This document shows, piece after piece, positions 27,219-35,746 of a stretch of 64,000 bases of DNA; the first letter of the stretch is position 1; every line of letters starts with the position of its first letter. The stretch lies in contig OZ271839.1 of assembly GCA_965601825.1 (NCBI GenBank), positions 744,001 through 808,000 on the forward strand, read 5' to 3'. A program made the translations under genes and the position numbers. The notes under the pieces were generated by a model. It was not told the DNA's origin and searched no databases. It saw only the letters and a program-made list of their open reading frames with translations. Origin of the DNA: HXMU1420-13 sp965601825 (GTDB taxonomy: Bacteria > Bacteroidota > Rhodothermia > Balneolales > Balneolaceae).

Positions 27219-28379
27219 ATGCCTATTTACCATCGCTTAGGAAAAATACCTCCCAAACGGCATACACAATTCCGGAAACCGGATGGAAATTTATACTATG
27301 AGCAGTTATTCGGAACCATCGGTTTTGATGGGATGTCAACATTGTCTTATCACGTTCATCGCCCAACAATGGTAGCTGAAGTTGGCGAGGCGATTGATGT
27401 ATCACCGAAAGTTGCTGTTGGTAATAATATGAAATCGATGATGCTGAAAGGTCTCGATGTCGCTCCAAAAGACGATTATTTAGCAGCGCGAGAACCCATT
27501 TTAACAAACAGCGATGTGACTTTACATTTGGCTGCTCCAAAAAAATCACTCACTGAATATTTCTATAAAAATACAGATGCCGATGAGCTGATCTATATCC
27601 ACAAAGGAAGTGGAGTTCTTAGGACATTCATCGGAAATATTGAATTTGTACCTGGCGATTATCTGCTGATACCTCGCGGGATGATTTATCAGATTTCATT
27701 TAATGATGAGAACAATCGTCATTTCATCACTGAATCTTTTGTTCCGATTTATTCCCCAAAGCGATACAGAAACTGGTTTGGTCAGTATTTAGAGCATTCT
27801 CCATACTGCGAGCGTGATTTAAAACTACCAACTGAGCTCGAGACTTTTGATGAGAAGGGCGAGTTTTTGATGAAGATCAAAAAACAAGGAATGATGCATC
27901 AGTTAACTTATGCCTCTCACCCTTTTGATGTAATCGGTTGGGACGGGTACAATTTCCCATATGGATTTTCGATCTACAACTTTGAGCCAATTACTGGTCG
28001 CGTCCATCAACCACCACCCGTTCACCAAACTTTTGAGACTTCAGCATTTGTAGTTTGTTCATTTGTTCCTCGATTGTATGATTACCATCCACTCGCAATT
28101 CCGGCGCCTTATAATCACTCTAATATCGATTCAGATGAAGTGATTTATTACGCTGAAGGTGATTTCATGAGTCGAAATCATGTGGAAGAAGGATACATTT
28201 CATTACATCCTGCGGGAATTCCACATGGACCACATCCCGGAGCATACGAAGCAAGCATCGGTAAAAAAGGAACTGAAGAATACGCCGTGATGGTAGATAC
28301 TTTTAAGCCATTACAAGTAACAGAAAATGCACTAAGAATTGATGATGGAGTGTATTATCAATCGTGGTTGGATAAATAA
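27219..28379 (+). CDS. hmgA: Homogentisate 1,2-dioxygenase
   Basis: This 386-residue enzyme opens the aromatic ring of homogentisate to 4-maleylacetoacetate with Fe(II) and oxygen, the central step of tyrosine breakdown. It belongs to the shorter bacterial branch of the family, starting MPIYHRLGKIPPKRHTQFRK. The cupin halves show ADELIYIHKGSGVL and EFVPGDYLLIPRGMIYQI near 118-155. The probable iron ligands lie in YNHSNIDSDEVIYYAEGDF (histidine and glutamate) and IPHGPHPGAYE near residue 336 (histidine). It is first in a four-gene operon, preceded by the sequence AAAGAGAAG before the ATG and by the operator at 27138. The same AAAGAGAAG stretch precedes hppD. Confidence 0.93.
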   Translation: MPIYHRLGKIPPKRHTQFRKPDGNLYYEQLFGTIGFDGMSTLSYHVHRPTMVAEVGEAIDVSPKVAVGNNMKSMMLKGLDVAPKDDYLAAREPILTNSDVTLHLAAPKKSLTEYFYKNTDADELIYIHKGSGVLRTFIGNIEFVPGDYLLIPRGMIYQISFNDENNRHFITESFVPIYSPKRYRNWFGQYLEHSPYCERDLKLPTELETFDEKGEFLMKIKKQGMMHQLTYASHPFDVIGWDGYNFPYGFSIYNFEPITGRVHQPPPVHQTFETSAFVVCSFVPRLYDYHPLAIPAPYNHSNIDSDEVIYYAEGDFMSRNHVEEGYISLHPAGIPHGPHPGAYEASIGKKGTEEYAVMVDTFKPLQVTENALRIDDGVYYQSWLDK

Positions 28380-28392
28380 TAATTTACAGTAA

Positions 28393-28412
28393 GGGCGTAT
28401 GGCCATACACCC
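28393..28412. repeat. Short palindrome in the hmgA-fahA gap
   Basis: GGGCGTATGGCCATACACCC is a 20-base palindrome with one mismatched pair, 15 bases before the fahA ATG. It resembles the GGGGCGTATnGCnATACGCCCC-type repeats scattered in many genomes, so I read it as a degenerate repeat rather than an operator. Confidence 0.55.
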
Positions 28413-28427
28413 CAAAATCTATAGAAA

Positions 28428-29657
28428 ATGAAAACCTGGCTAGAAATTTCTCCTGATTCTGATTTCTCAATCTACAATCTCCCATTCGGAATCTTCTCAG
28501 AAAAAAAGGGACCAAAAAAAGTTGGAGTTGCGGTTGGCGATTATGTCGTTGATTTAGTTCAAGCACAAGATTTAGGTATTTTTGATGATATTGATGTCTC
28601 ACTTTCAGTGCTGGAAAATGAATTTCTAAACGAATTCATTGAGCTTGGAAAACCAGTAACTACTCAAATTCGATTAAAGCTACAAAATCATCTTTCAGAT
28701 TCTACTTCACCTCTAAACGGATCGAAAGCAATCATCCCAATGAATAAGGTGACCATGCATCTTCCGGTAAAAGTGGGGGATTACACTGATTTCTACTCCA
28801 GCATTGAGCATGCTACGAATGTGGGAAAAATGTTTCGTGATCCTGAGAATGCATTACTTCCAAATTGGAAGCATTTACCGGTTGGGTATCATGGCCGTTC
28901 TTCATCGATAATTCTTTCGGGCACGGATATTCATCGACCTAAAGGCCAGACTAAACTACCAGAAGGTGATCCGGTTTATGGGCCATCACAACGGATGGAT
29001 TTTGAATTGGAAATGGCATTTATCGTTGGGAAGACAACCGATCTTGGTGATCAAATCAGCGCCAATAACGCCATGGATCATATTTTTGGAATGGTTCTCT
29101 TTAACGATTGGTCTGCTCGTGATATTCAAAAATGGGAATATGTGCCACTTGGGCCGTTTCTTGGAAAAAGTTTTGCATCTTCGATTTCACCTTGGGTTGT
29201 GACTATGGAAGCTTTAGGCCCATTTAAAGTTGCCGGACCAAATCAGGATCCACCGGTGCTCGATTACCTGAAAACAGATGGTGACCTGAATTACGATTTA
29301 AATCTTACGGTAGAAATCGAACCTGAAGGAAAAGAAGCGACAACTGTTTCAATGTCCAATTTCAAGTATATGTACTGGAATATGGCGCAGCAGTTAGCCC
29401 ATCATACAGTAAATGGTTGTAATGTTAATGTCGGAGACATGATGGCATCGGGTACTATTTCTGGAAAATCACCCGATTCATTTGGTTCGATGTTGGAGCT
29501 TTCCTGGGCAGGGAAAAACCCCATTCAAATAAATGACGGTTCTGAAAGAAAATTCCTTCAAGATGGAGACACTGTGATCATGAGAGGACATTGTGAAAAA
29601 GACGGAATTCGTGTTGGTTTCGGTGAAGTCCGATCAAAATTATTGCCTGCAAAATGA
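28428..29657 (+). CDS. fahA: Fumarylacetoacetase
   Basis: This 409-residue hydrolase splits fumarylacetoacetate into fumarate and acetoacetate, the last ring-derived step of tyrosine breakdown. The N-terminal SH3-like domain (about 1-110) is followed by the FAH domain: KVGDYTDFYSSIEHATNVGK near 120, the metal-binding acidic residues in QRMDFELEMAFIVGK near 190 and DWSARDIQKWEYVPLGPFLG near 226, then GDMMASGTISGK. Length is normal. It follows hmgA by 48 bases and overlaps the next gene by four bases (ATGA), so the operon order is hmgA-fahA-flavin reductase-ligase. Confidence 0.96.
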   Translation: MKTWLEISPDSDFSIYNLPFGIFSEKKGPKKVGVAVGDYVVDLVQAQDLGIFDDIDVSLSVLENEFLNEFIELGKPVTTQIRLKLQNHLSDSTSPLNGSKAIIPMNKVTMHLPVKVGDYTDFYSSIEHATNVGKMFRDPENALLPNWKHLPVGYHGRSSSIILSGTDIHRPKGQTKLPEGDPVYGPSQRMDFELEMAFIVGKTTDLGDQISANNAMDHIFGMVLFNDWSARDIQKWEYVPLGPFLGKSFASSISPWVVTMEALGPFKVAGPNQDPPVLDYLKTDGDLNYDLNLTVEIEPEGKEATTVSMSNFKYMYWNMAQQLAHHTVNGCNVNVGDMMASGTISGKSPDSFGSMLELSWAGKNPIQINDGSERKFLQDGDTVIMRGHCEKDGIRVGFGEVRSKLLPAK

Positions 29658-30553
29658 GTGAAATAAAATCATACGATCCCTATGATTTTTCCATTGCAGA
29701 ACGACAGGGAATTTTAACTGCTTCAATTGGTCCACGGCCAATTTGTTTTGCAAGTACCGTGGATAAAGACGGAAAGGTGAATCTGAGTCCATATTCGTTT
29801 TTCAATGTATTTTCGAACAATCCACCGATTCTAATTTTTTCACCCTCTCGAAGAGGTCGCGATAATACTACCAAACACACGTACGAGAATATTAAAGAAG
29901 TTCCGGAAGTTTGTATCAACATTGTGAATTACCCGATGGTTGAGCAAATGTCTTTGGCTAGTACTGAGTATGAAAAAGGGGTTAATGAATTTGTTAAGGC
30001 CGGTTTTACAGAAGTACCTTCGGATACAATCAAACCACCGAGAGTGAAAGAAAGTCCGGTTTCTTTTGAATGTACAGTTGATCAGGTGATTGAATTAGGG
30101 ACAGAAGGTGGAGCAGGCAATCTGGTTTTAGCTCGTGTTCAAAAAATTCATTTAGATAGCCAATATTTAAATGAAGAAGGGAAATTGGATAACTTGAAAT
30201 TAGATCTCGTTGGTCGGATGGGCGCTAACTGGTACACGAGGGCTAACGAAGAAGCTTTATTTGAAATTCCTAAACCACTTCAAACGAAAGGAATTGGAGT
30301 AGATCAGCTACCTCAGCATGTTCGAGAAAGTGATTTGCTTACTGCGAATAATCTGGGTCGACTTGGTAATATTGAGAAGTTTCCCTCACAGGATCAGATC
30401 AAAGCAGCTAAAGCCTTTAATACAGTTGCAGCCGCATTTACTCAATTTGAAAATGATGAGTTGAGAAATGAAATTCATCGCTTAGCTAAGATTGAGCTGG
30501 AAATGGGTAATGCTGAAAAGGCACTAACTATACTGTGCACCATTCATGCCTGA
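29654..30553 (+). CDS. Flavin reductase family protein
   Basis: This 299-residue protein has a flavin-reductase-like FMN-binding split barrel in its first 200 residues: ASIGPRPICFASTVDKDGKV near 23-42, SPYSFFNVFSNNPPILIFSP and KEVPEVCINIV. An additional helical C-terminal region of about 90 residues follows. Enzymes of this family reduce flavin with NAD(P)H or act as flavoprotein oxidoreductases. It overlaps fahA by four bases and the ligase gene by eight, so it is firmly part of the tyrosine operon, yet none of the textbook pathway steps needs it. It could supply reduced flavin or act on a related aromatic compound. Confidence 0.86.
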   Translation: MSEIKSYDPYDFSIAERQGILTASIGPRPICFASTVDKDGKVNLSPYSFFNVFSNNPPILIFSPSRRGRDNTTKHTYENIKEVPEVCINIVNYPMVEQMSLASTEYEKGVNEFVKAGFTEVPSDTIKPPRVKESPVSFECTVDQVIELGTEGGAGNLVLARVQKIHLDSQYLNEEGKLDNLKLDLVGRMGANWYTRANEEALFEIPKPLQTKGIGVDQLPQHVRESDLLTANNLGRLGNIEKFPSQDQIKAAKAFNTVAAAFTQFENDELRNEIHRLAKIELEMGNAEKALTILCTIHA

Positions 30554-32498
30554 ATCAGCTGATATCTTATGGTCACCAAGTGATGACTTCATCCAACAAA
30601 GCGGATTGAAGAACTACGAAAAATGGCTGGAAGATGAATTTGGACTCACTTTTAAGGATTACGAAGAGTTTTGGCGATGGTCGAATAATCACTTCGAAGA
30701 TTTCTGGGAGTCGCTCTGGAAATATTTTGATGTAATTTCGCATTCAGGTTATGAATCCGTCATCGATACATATGAAATGCCCGGTGCGCGATGGTTTAAT
30801 GGCGCTACGCTGAATTACGCAGAGCATATATTTCGGCAAAAATCGAATGAAAGGCCGGCGCTGATTTTTGTGAATGAAGATGACGAAATCCAAGAACTCA
30901 CTTGGTATGGTCTTGAGCGATATGTAACTGCTGCACAAGGTTTCCTAAAATCAAAAGGAATTAAAAAAGGCGATCGTGTTGCAGGATATTTACCTAATAC
31001 TACTGAAACGATTGTTTGTTTTCTGGCAGTGAATTCTCTAGGAGCAGTTTGGTCGTGTTGTTCACCTGATTTTGGTATAAACACAGTAATCGATCGGTTT
31101 TCACAGATTGAACCAAAGCTCTTTTTCACTTGTGATGGGTATCAGTATGGTGGGAAAAGAATAGATCGATTGAATGAGGTGCAGCAGATTGCTGATTCCA
31201 TTTCATCCATCGAAACGGTTGTTTTGATTCCTACTTTAAATGATGATTCAGTTCTGGAGAATTCTATTCATTGGTCGGAGATAATTTCCACAAAATCCGA
31301 TCAACTGACTTTTGAAGCTGTTGAATTCAACCACCCAATTTGGGTCTTGTATTCCTCAGGAACAACAGGAAAGCCAAAAGCGATTACTCATTCGCATGGC
31401 GGTGTTTTACTAGAGCATCTCAAATACATGCATTTCCATAATGATGTAAAACCCGGCGACCATTTCTTTTGGTTTACAACTACTGGCTGGATGATGTGGA
31501 ATTTCTTACAAGCGTCAATGCTAGTCGGGGCAGTTCCTGTTTTATTTGATGGTAGCCCCGGTTCACCGGACTTAAATGCTCTTTGGAAATTGACGGAAGA
31601 ACTACCCATTCATCACTTTGGAACAAGTGCTCCATTCCTGATCGCCTGCATGAAAAAAGAATTAACTCCGGGAGCTGATTTTGACCTTTCTGAGCTTCGA
31701 TCTATTGGATCGACGGGCGCTCCACTTCCACCTGAAGCATTTGACTGGGTGTATGAGTATGTCAAAGAAGATTTGTGGTTATGTAGCATGAGTGGCGGTA
31801 CGGATGTATGCACGGCCTTTGTTGGTGGAATTCCATCAAAACCGGTTCGAAGAGGGAATATTCAGGGTCGTGCACTTGGATGCGATCTTCGAAGTTTGGA
31901 TGAGGATGGAAATGAGGTAGTCGGTTCATTAGGTGAAATGGTGATTTCAAATCCAATGCCATCCATGCCTATTTATTTCTGGGGAGATGATAACAACGAA
32001 AGATATTCTGCAAGCTATTTCGAAAAGTTTGCTGGTAAATGGTGTCATGGCGACTGGATTCAAATTGAAGAAGATGGAAGTCTCCGGATTTTTGGTCGTT
32101 CTGATGCGACCTTAAACCGAAAAGGAATTCGAATCGGAACGGCTGAGATTTATTCAGTTTTGGATCGAATTCCGGGATTATCCGATTCATTGATTGTAAA
32201 TCTTGAAAAGATAGACGGATCGGACATTATGCCGCTGTTTGTTGTTATTGAAGATGTAGAATTTGAATCAATATCAGAGACCATCAAGCAGAAGTTAAAA
32301 GAAGAGTGCTCACCAAGACATGTACCGGATACTATCATTCAGGTGGATGAAATTCCTTACACCTTGAGTGGCAAAAAAATGGAAGTCCCGGTTAAAAAGG
32401 CGCTCATGGGTTTAGATGTTTCTAAGCATATGAACCCTGATGCCAGTCGTAATCCACAGGCGATGGATGTTTTTATAGACTTAGCGGGGAGTTTTTAA
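30546..32498 (+). CDS. Acetoacetate--CoA ligase
   Basis: This 650-residue AMP-forming synthetase activates acetoacetate to acetoacetyl-CoA with ATP. It resembles acetoacetyl-CoA synthetases in length and in its start (ILWSPSDDFIQQSGLKNYEK). ANL motifs are LYSSGTTGKPKAITHSHGG near 265-283, MSGGTDV, GDWIQIEEDGSLRIFGRSD near 510 and the acylation lysine region YTLSGKKMEVPVKKAL near 605. Its place at the end of the operon fits exactly: FahA yields acetoacetate, which this enzyme feeds to thiolase. It overlaps the flavin reductase gene by eight bases. Confidence 0.94.
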   Translation: MPESADILWSPSDDFIQQSGLKNYEKWLEDEFGLTFKDYEEFWRWSNNHFEDFWESLWKYFDVISHSGYESVIDTYEMPGARWFNGATLNYAEHIFRQKSNERPALIFVNEDDEIQELTWYGLERYVTAAQGFLKSKGIKKGDRVAGYLPNTTETIVCFLAVNSLGAVWSCCSPDFGINTVIDRFSQIEPKLFFTCDGYQYGGKRIDRLNEVQQIADSISSIETVVLIPTLNDDSVLENSIHWSEIISTKSDQLTFEAVEFNHPIWVLYSSGTTGKPKAITHSHGGVLLEHLKYMHFHNDVKPGDHFFWFTTTGWMMWNFLQASMLVGAVPVLFDGSPGSPDLNALWKLTEELPIHHFGTSAPFLIACMKKELTPGADFDLSELRSIGSTGAPLPPEAFDWVYEYVKEDLWLCSMSGGTDVCTAFVGGIPSKPVRRGNIQGRALGCDLRSLDEDGNEVVGSLGEMVISNPMPSMPIYFWGDDNNERYSASYFEKFAGKWCHGDWIQIEEDGSLRIFGRSDATLNRKGIRIGTAEIYSVLDRIPGLSDSLIVNLEKIDGSDIMPLFVVIEDVEFESISETIKQKLKEECSPRHVPDTIIQVDEIPYTLSGKKMEVPVKKALMGLDVSKHMNPDASRNPQAMDVFIDLAGSF

Positions 32499-32507
32499 AA
32501 AGTATTC

Positions 32508-32635
32508 GTCATCACGAGGAGGCACAATCAAATTAAGGTACTATTCTAAATCGACGAAGTGATCTCCTTGCAGAAGTAAAGATTGCCGTGTCGAGTATAA
32601 TTACAAAATAATATATATAGCCTCCTTGCAACGAC
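32508..32635. repeat. MITE-like element with degenerate terminal inverted repeats
   Basis: The left end GTCATCACGAGGAGGC (32508-32523) and the reverse complement of the right end (32619-32635, GTCGTTGCAAGGAGGC) agree at 12 of 16 positions. It resembles the GTCATTGCGAGGAG-type dispersed elements of many bacteria. It starts about ten bases after the ligase stop codon. Confidence 0.6.
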
Positions 32636-32672
32636 TATTTGGCTCAGGATCTTTAGTGAGTAATTTTTCTTT

Positions 32673-33156
32673 GGCACTTTTGACTGGGCAAAAGTACCTA
32701 AAACCCACCTCAAGAAATGTATATTCACCCGCTAATTAACCCTGTTTGTTACCCATCGATAACGAACGCCCTATGCTTCACATGCACCCCTACCGCATTT
32801 CTTTCGGATTTATTTTGGAGGAAGTTTAGTAGAATATCTTTTTTAGCTGAAATGAAGCATTTTTTGTTTCAGAACTACGGACAATAGAAAGCTAAAAAAG
32901 GTCCGGGATTGGATTTGTGTGTGAATAACAAAGAAAAACGAGAGTTTCTTTTTAAAAATCGGCATTGAAATATTGAGCGGCATAAGTGAATTCAAAGATT
33001 TCACGACCCGCTTGTGGGAGAATGAATCCACTCCGGTTGAAAAGTAAACATGGAAGAAATTGTAGTGGACCATTGGATTCATTCAGTGGAATCTTTGATG
33101 AACCCGCGAAGTATTTCAGCCGAGAGCTTTTGGTTCTTTTGTCGGTACAAAAGAAC
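32673..33156. repeat. Pair of related hairpins, possible borders of one repeat
   Basis: GGCACTTTTG-ACTGGG-CAAAAGTACC (32673-32698; nine of ten pairs) and GTTCTTTTG-TCGGTA-CAAAAGAAC (33133-33156; nine of nine) share stem core and a six-base loop. A poorer relative lies at 34011-34039. They may border a decayed repeat of about 480 bases. Confidence 0.5.
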
Positions 33157-33251
33157 AGATACAACTTTCACCTAACTAATTAATTCTTTTAATTCGGCGG
33201 CAATTCTAATAACGGGCTACTCGTTTAATATTTGTTTAATCAAGTTTAACT

Positions 33252-33968
33252 ATGAAACCATTTCTATTTTTTCTTGTTACACTTTTATACTGTGATCTAA
33301 AACATTCAGAACCTAGTTCTGAAATGGCAAATTATCTTCTAAACAATGTTCAGGAGTGGGGTAAATATTCTGATCTACAATCACTTAAAATAAAACAGCT
33401 TCAAGACGACGATATTGAATTCAGATTTTGGGGGTTTAACGCTATAGGAACTCAAGCTGTAGTTCTTAGAAGAGAATCTAACCAATGGAAGGCTTTAAAG
33501 GTTGAGATTCAGCTTTGTGAAGTTCTTTCAGTAAAAGGAGATGTCGACACTTCCAATCTAATGCACTTTCAAATACCAGTTATTTATACTGACCAGATTG
33601 ACTGTAATAAATCAGCTGAATTTAATATTGTTCCGGATATACTACATGTGACAGAATATGTGTCAGTAATTGAACTTTCTGAAAATTTAGATCTTGATGG
33701 TTTGTGGAATGAACTAAATAGATTAAAAGTGAAAAAATTAGAATCTGAGGCTGAACCTGCCCCAAATATTAGCAAAGATGTTCATGGCAATGTAATTGAA
33801 GTAGTTAATATTGATGGTTACGATTATTTAGTTGAGTTAAAAATAGGAGATGTATATCGTGCTTCTGTAGCTAAAAGTAAATCGCAATCAGAACTTGATG
33901 CACAATTACAAGAAATGGCACAAATCATTGTTGACTACTTAAACACTTCAATTTATGACGAACACTAG
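33252..33968 (+). CDS. Exported hypothetical protein
   Basis: This 238-residue protein starts with a short hydrophobic signal (MKPFLFFLVTLLYC), which could be a lipoprotein signal although LLYC is an imperfect lipobox. The body is mixed alpha/beta with acidic stretches and no domain I recognise. The C-terminal part contains VHGNVIEVVNIDGYDYLVEL and the helical AKSKSQSELDAQLQEMAQII. It lies between repeat remnants and is not part of an operon. Codon pattern and length support a real gene; the function is unknown. Confidence 0.65.
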   Translation: MKPFLFFLVTLLYCDLKHSEPSSEMANYLLNNVQEWGKYSDLQSLKIKQLQDDDIEFRFWGFNAIGTQAVVLRRESNQWKALKVEIQLCEVLSVKGDVDTSNLMHFQIPVIYTDQIDCNKSAEFNIVPDILHVTEYVSVIELSENLDLDGLWNELNRLKVKKLESEAEPAPNISKDVHGNVIEVVNIDGYDYLVELKIGDVYRASVAKSKSQSELDAQLQEMAQIIVDYLNTSIYDEH

Positions 33969-34066
33969 GTCGCTCAAAGAGAAGCTTAGAACCATTTCGA
34001 GCTGTGCTGATTTTTGGTACTTTCATCCAAAGAATTCCATCAAGAAGAAAACAGTAAAAAACCCCT

Positions 34067-35548
34067 GTGAACGATCAAATCCTAAATGAAATCTCGGTTC
34101 TTCTAAAATCTCATTACCACATCATCAATATTGAGACGGTAGATGATGATCAGGCCAGAGCAATTGCTAAAGAGATTGCGGATTTAAAAGGGGTTCAATT
34201 TTATGAGTGGTCCGTTCATTATGGACTTCGAAAAACGGGGGAAATCTATCCTGATACAGAGGATATTTTTAGACTTTTCAATCACATTAGCGGTACGATT
34301 GATGAGGGGATTTATCTATTACGTGGGTTTAAACCTTATCTGGAAGACATCAATGTTAATACTCATTTGATTAGTCTTGTTAACCGATTGAAGAATGATA
34401 AAAGTGCATTATTCTTCACTGGTAAAGGGGCTCAATTAGATGAACCACTGCGATCGCATGTAGCATCGGTTAAGCTACCTCTTCCTTCCGAAGAACAATT
34501 GATAACATTATTCAAGCAGATTTATACTGATCTGGGTCGTAAACAAAATATTGAACTCAAGATTACAAGATCAGATTTAGAAAAACTGATTTTAAATCTT
34601 CGGGGTCTGAGTCTATTTGAAGCCAAGAAAGTTCTAACCATGATTATGGTGGAAGATGGGATAATCACAAAAGAGGACATCCAGAAGGTCATTGATAAGA
34701 AGAAGAAACTAATCGAAAAAGAGGGTTTACTTGAGTACTACACAGCAGAAGAAAGCTTTGCTGATATTGCGGATCTAAAAGGACTGAAAACCTGGTTAAA
34801 GCAACGACAAATGTTTGTTGACAATCCGGATAAAGCAGAAAAAGTAGGACTGAGTTTTCCAAAGGGGATATTGCTGCTTGGAGTCCCGGGGACAGGAAAA
34901 AGTCTATGTGCAAAAGCTGTCGCTCAAGAATGGGGATTACCGCTCCTTCGGCTAGATCCTGCTAAATTGTACAGTAAATACATTGGGGAGACTGAGAATA
35001 AATTTAACAGAGCCATGAAGGTCTCCGAAAAGATGTCGCCCCTTATTCTTTGGATCGATGAAATCGAGAAAGCATTTGCCAGTGGTGGCGATGGTGATGG
35101 AGGAGTATCACAAAGAGTGATAGGAAGTTTTCTGTCTTGGATGCAGGAAAGAAAGGGAGATGTGTTTGTGATTGCAACAGCCAATGATGTAACCAAATTA
35201 CCACCAGAATTACTTCGTAAAGGTCGTTTTGATGAGATCTTCTTTGTGGATTTACCAGACCAGGAAACAAGAGAAGCAATTTTTAAAATTCACTTGAATC
35301 GCCGTAACCTAAAACCAGTTAATCTGGATTTAAATCAATTAGCAGAACAATCAAATGGATTTAGTGGCGCTGAAATTGAGCAAGTTGTAATAAGTGCGCT
35401 GTATGCTTCTTTTGCTAAAGATGAGGAGCTTTCCCAGCAGCATATTATTCATGAGCTTTCCAAAACATTTCCACTCTCTCAAACCTATGGGGAGAAAATC
35501 CAAGATCTAAGAGAATGGGCAAAGACACGAACGGTTAGTGCAAATTAA
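34067..35548 (+). CDS. Ycf46-like AAA family ATPase
   Basis: This 493-residue protein starts with GTG at 34067. The N-terminal 220 residues form a helical and beta domain (YHIINIETVDDDQARAIAKE, IYLLRGFKPYL) as in Ycf46-type proteins. A single AAA module follows: Walker A GVPGTGKSLCAKAVA near 270, Walker B LILWIDEIEKAF near 325, sensor 1 VFVIATANDVTKLPPEL, the arginine finger region LLRKGRFDEIF near 385, and a C-terminal small domain. Ycf46-like proteins in cyanobacteria and plastids have no settled function. It stands alone between repeat-rich DNA and a 198-base gap, in which I see only a 14-base remnant of the 24685 repeat. Confidence 0.88.
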   Translation: MNDQILNEISVLLKSHYHIINIETVDDDQARAIAKEIADLKGVQFYEWSVHYGLRKTGEIYPDTEDIFRLFNHISGTIDEGIYLLRGFKPYLEDINVNTHLISLVNRLKNDKSALFFTGKGAQLDEPLRSHVASVKLPLPSEEQLITLFKQIYTDLGRKQNIELKITRSDLEKLILNLRGLSLFEAKKVLTMIMVEDGIITKEDIQKVIDKKKKLIEKEGLLEYYTAEESFADIADLKGLKTWLKQRQMFVDNPDKAEKVGLSFPKGILLLGVPGTGKSLCAKAVAQEWGLPLLRLDPAKLYSKYIGETENKFNRAMKVSEKMSPLILWIDEIEKAFASGGDGDGGVSQRVIGSFLSWMQERKGDVFVIATANDVTKLPPELLRKGRFDEIFFVDLPDQETREAIFKIHLNRRNLKPVNLDLNQLAEQSNGFSGAEIEQVVISALYASFAKDEELSQQHIIHELSKTFPLSQTYGEKIQDLREWAKTRTVSAN

Positions 35549-35746
35549 ATCCAGTAGATTCTGGAATAAGACCAGGATATTAGCAAACTAGATTCATCAA
35601 TCTCTTATCCCCGTTCATCAAATCTAAGCTACCATCAATCGGTGTTTATCTCCATTTATCCAATTATGATCTTGAGGGATTCCTTTTCTATAGATATTTG
35701 TTCATTCGAATAACGGTATAAAAATCTATTCATCATCGCTTAAGAA

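Larger units (their letters stand above)
32499..33251. other. 753-base intergenic region built from repeat remnants
   Basis: No convincing gene is present; the short frames here lack start context and domain signals. The region holds a 128-base element with terminal inverted repeats (32508-32635) and two hairpins of the same design (32673-32698 and 33133-33156). The sequence between them looks like decayed dispersed repeat DNA, but its source cannot be named. Confidence 0.6.

Noticed and set aside
28393..28412. Palindrome before fahA as a second operator of the tyrosine operon
   Set aside because: It differs from the hmgA/hppD motif and looks like a common dispersed repeat.
32843..33183. Overlapping short frames in the repeat region
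   Set aside because: Frames on both strands overlap each other, have no starts with support and no domain signal; treated as decayed repeat DNA.
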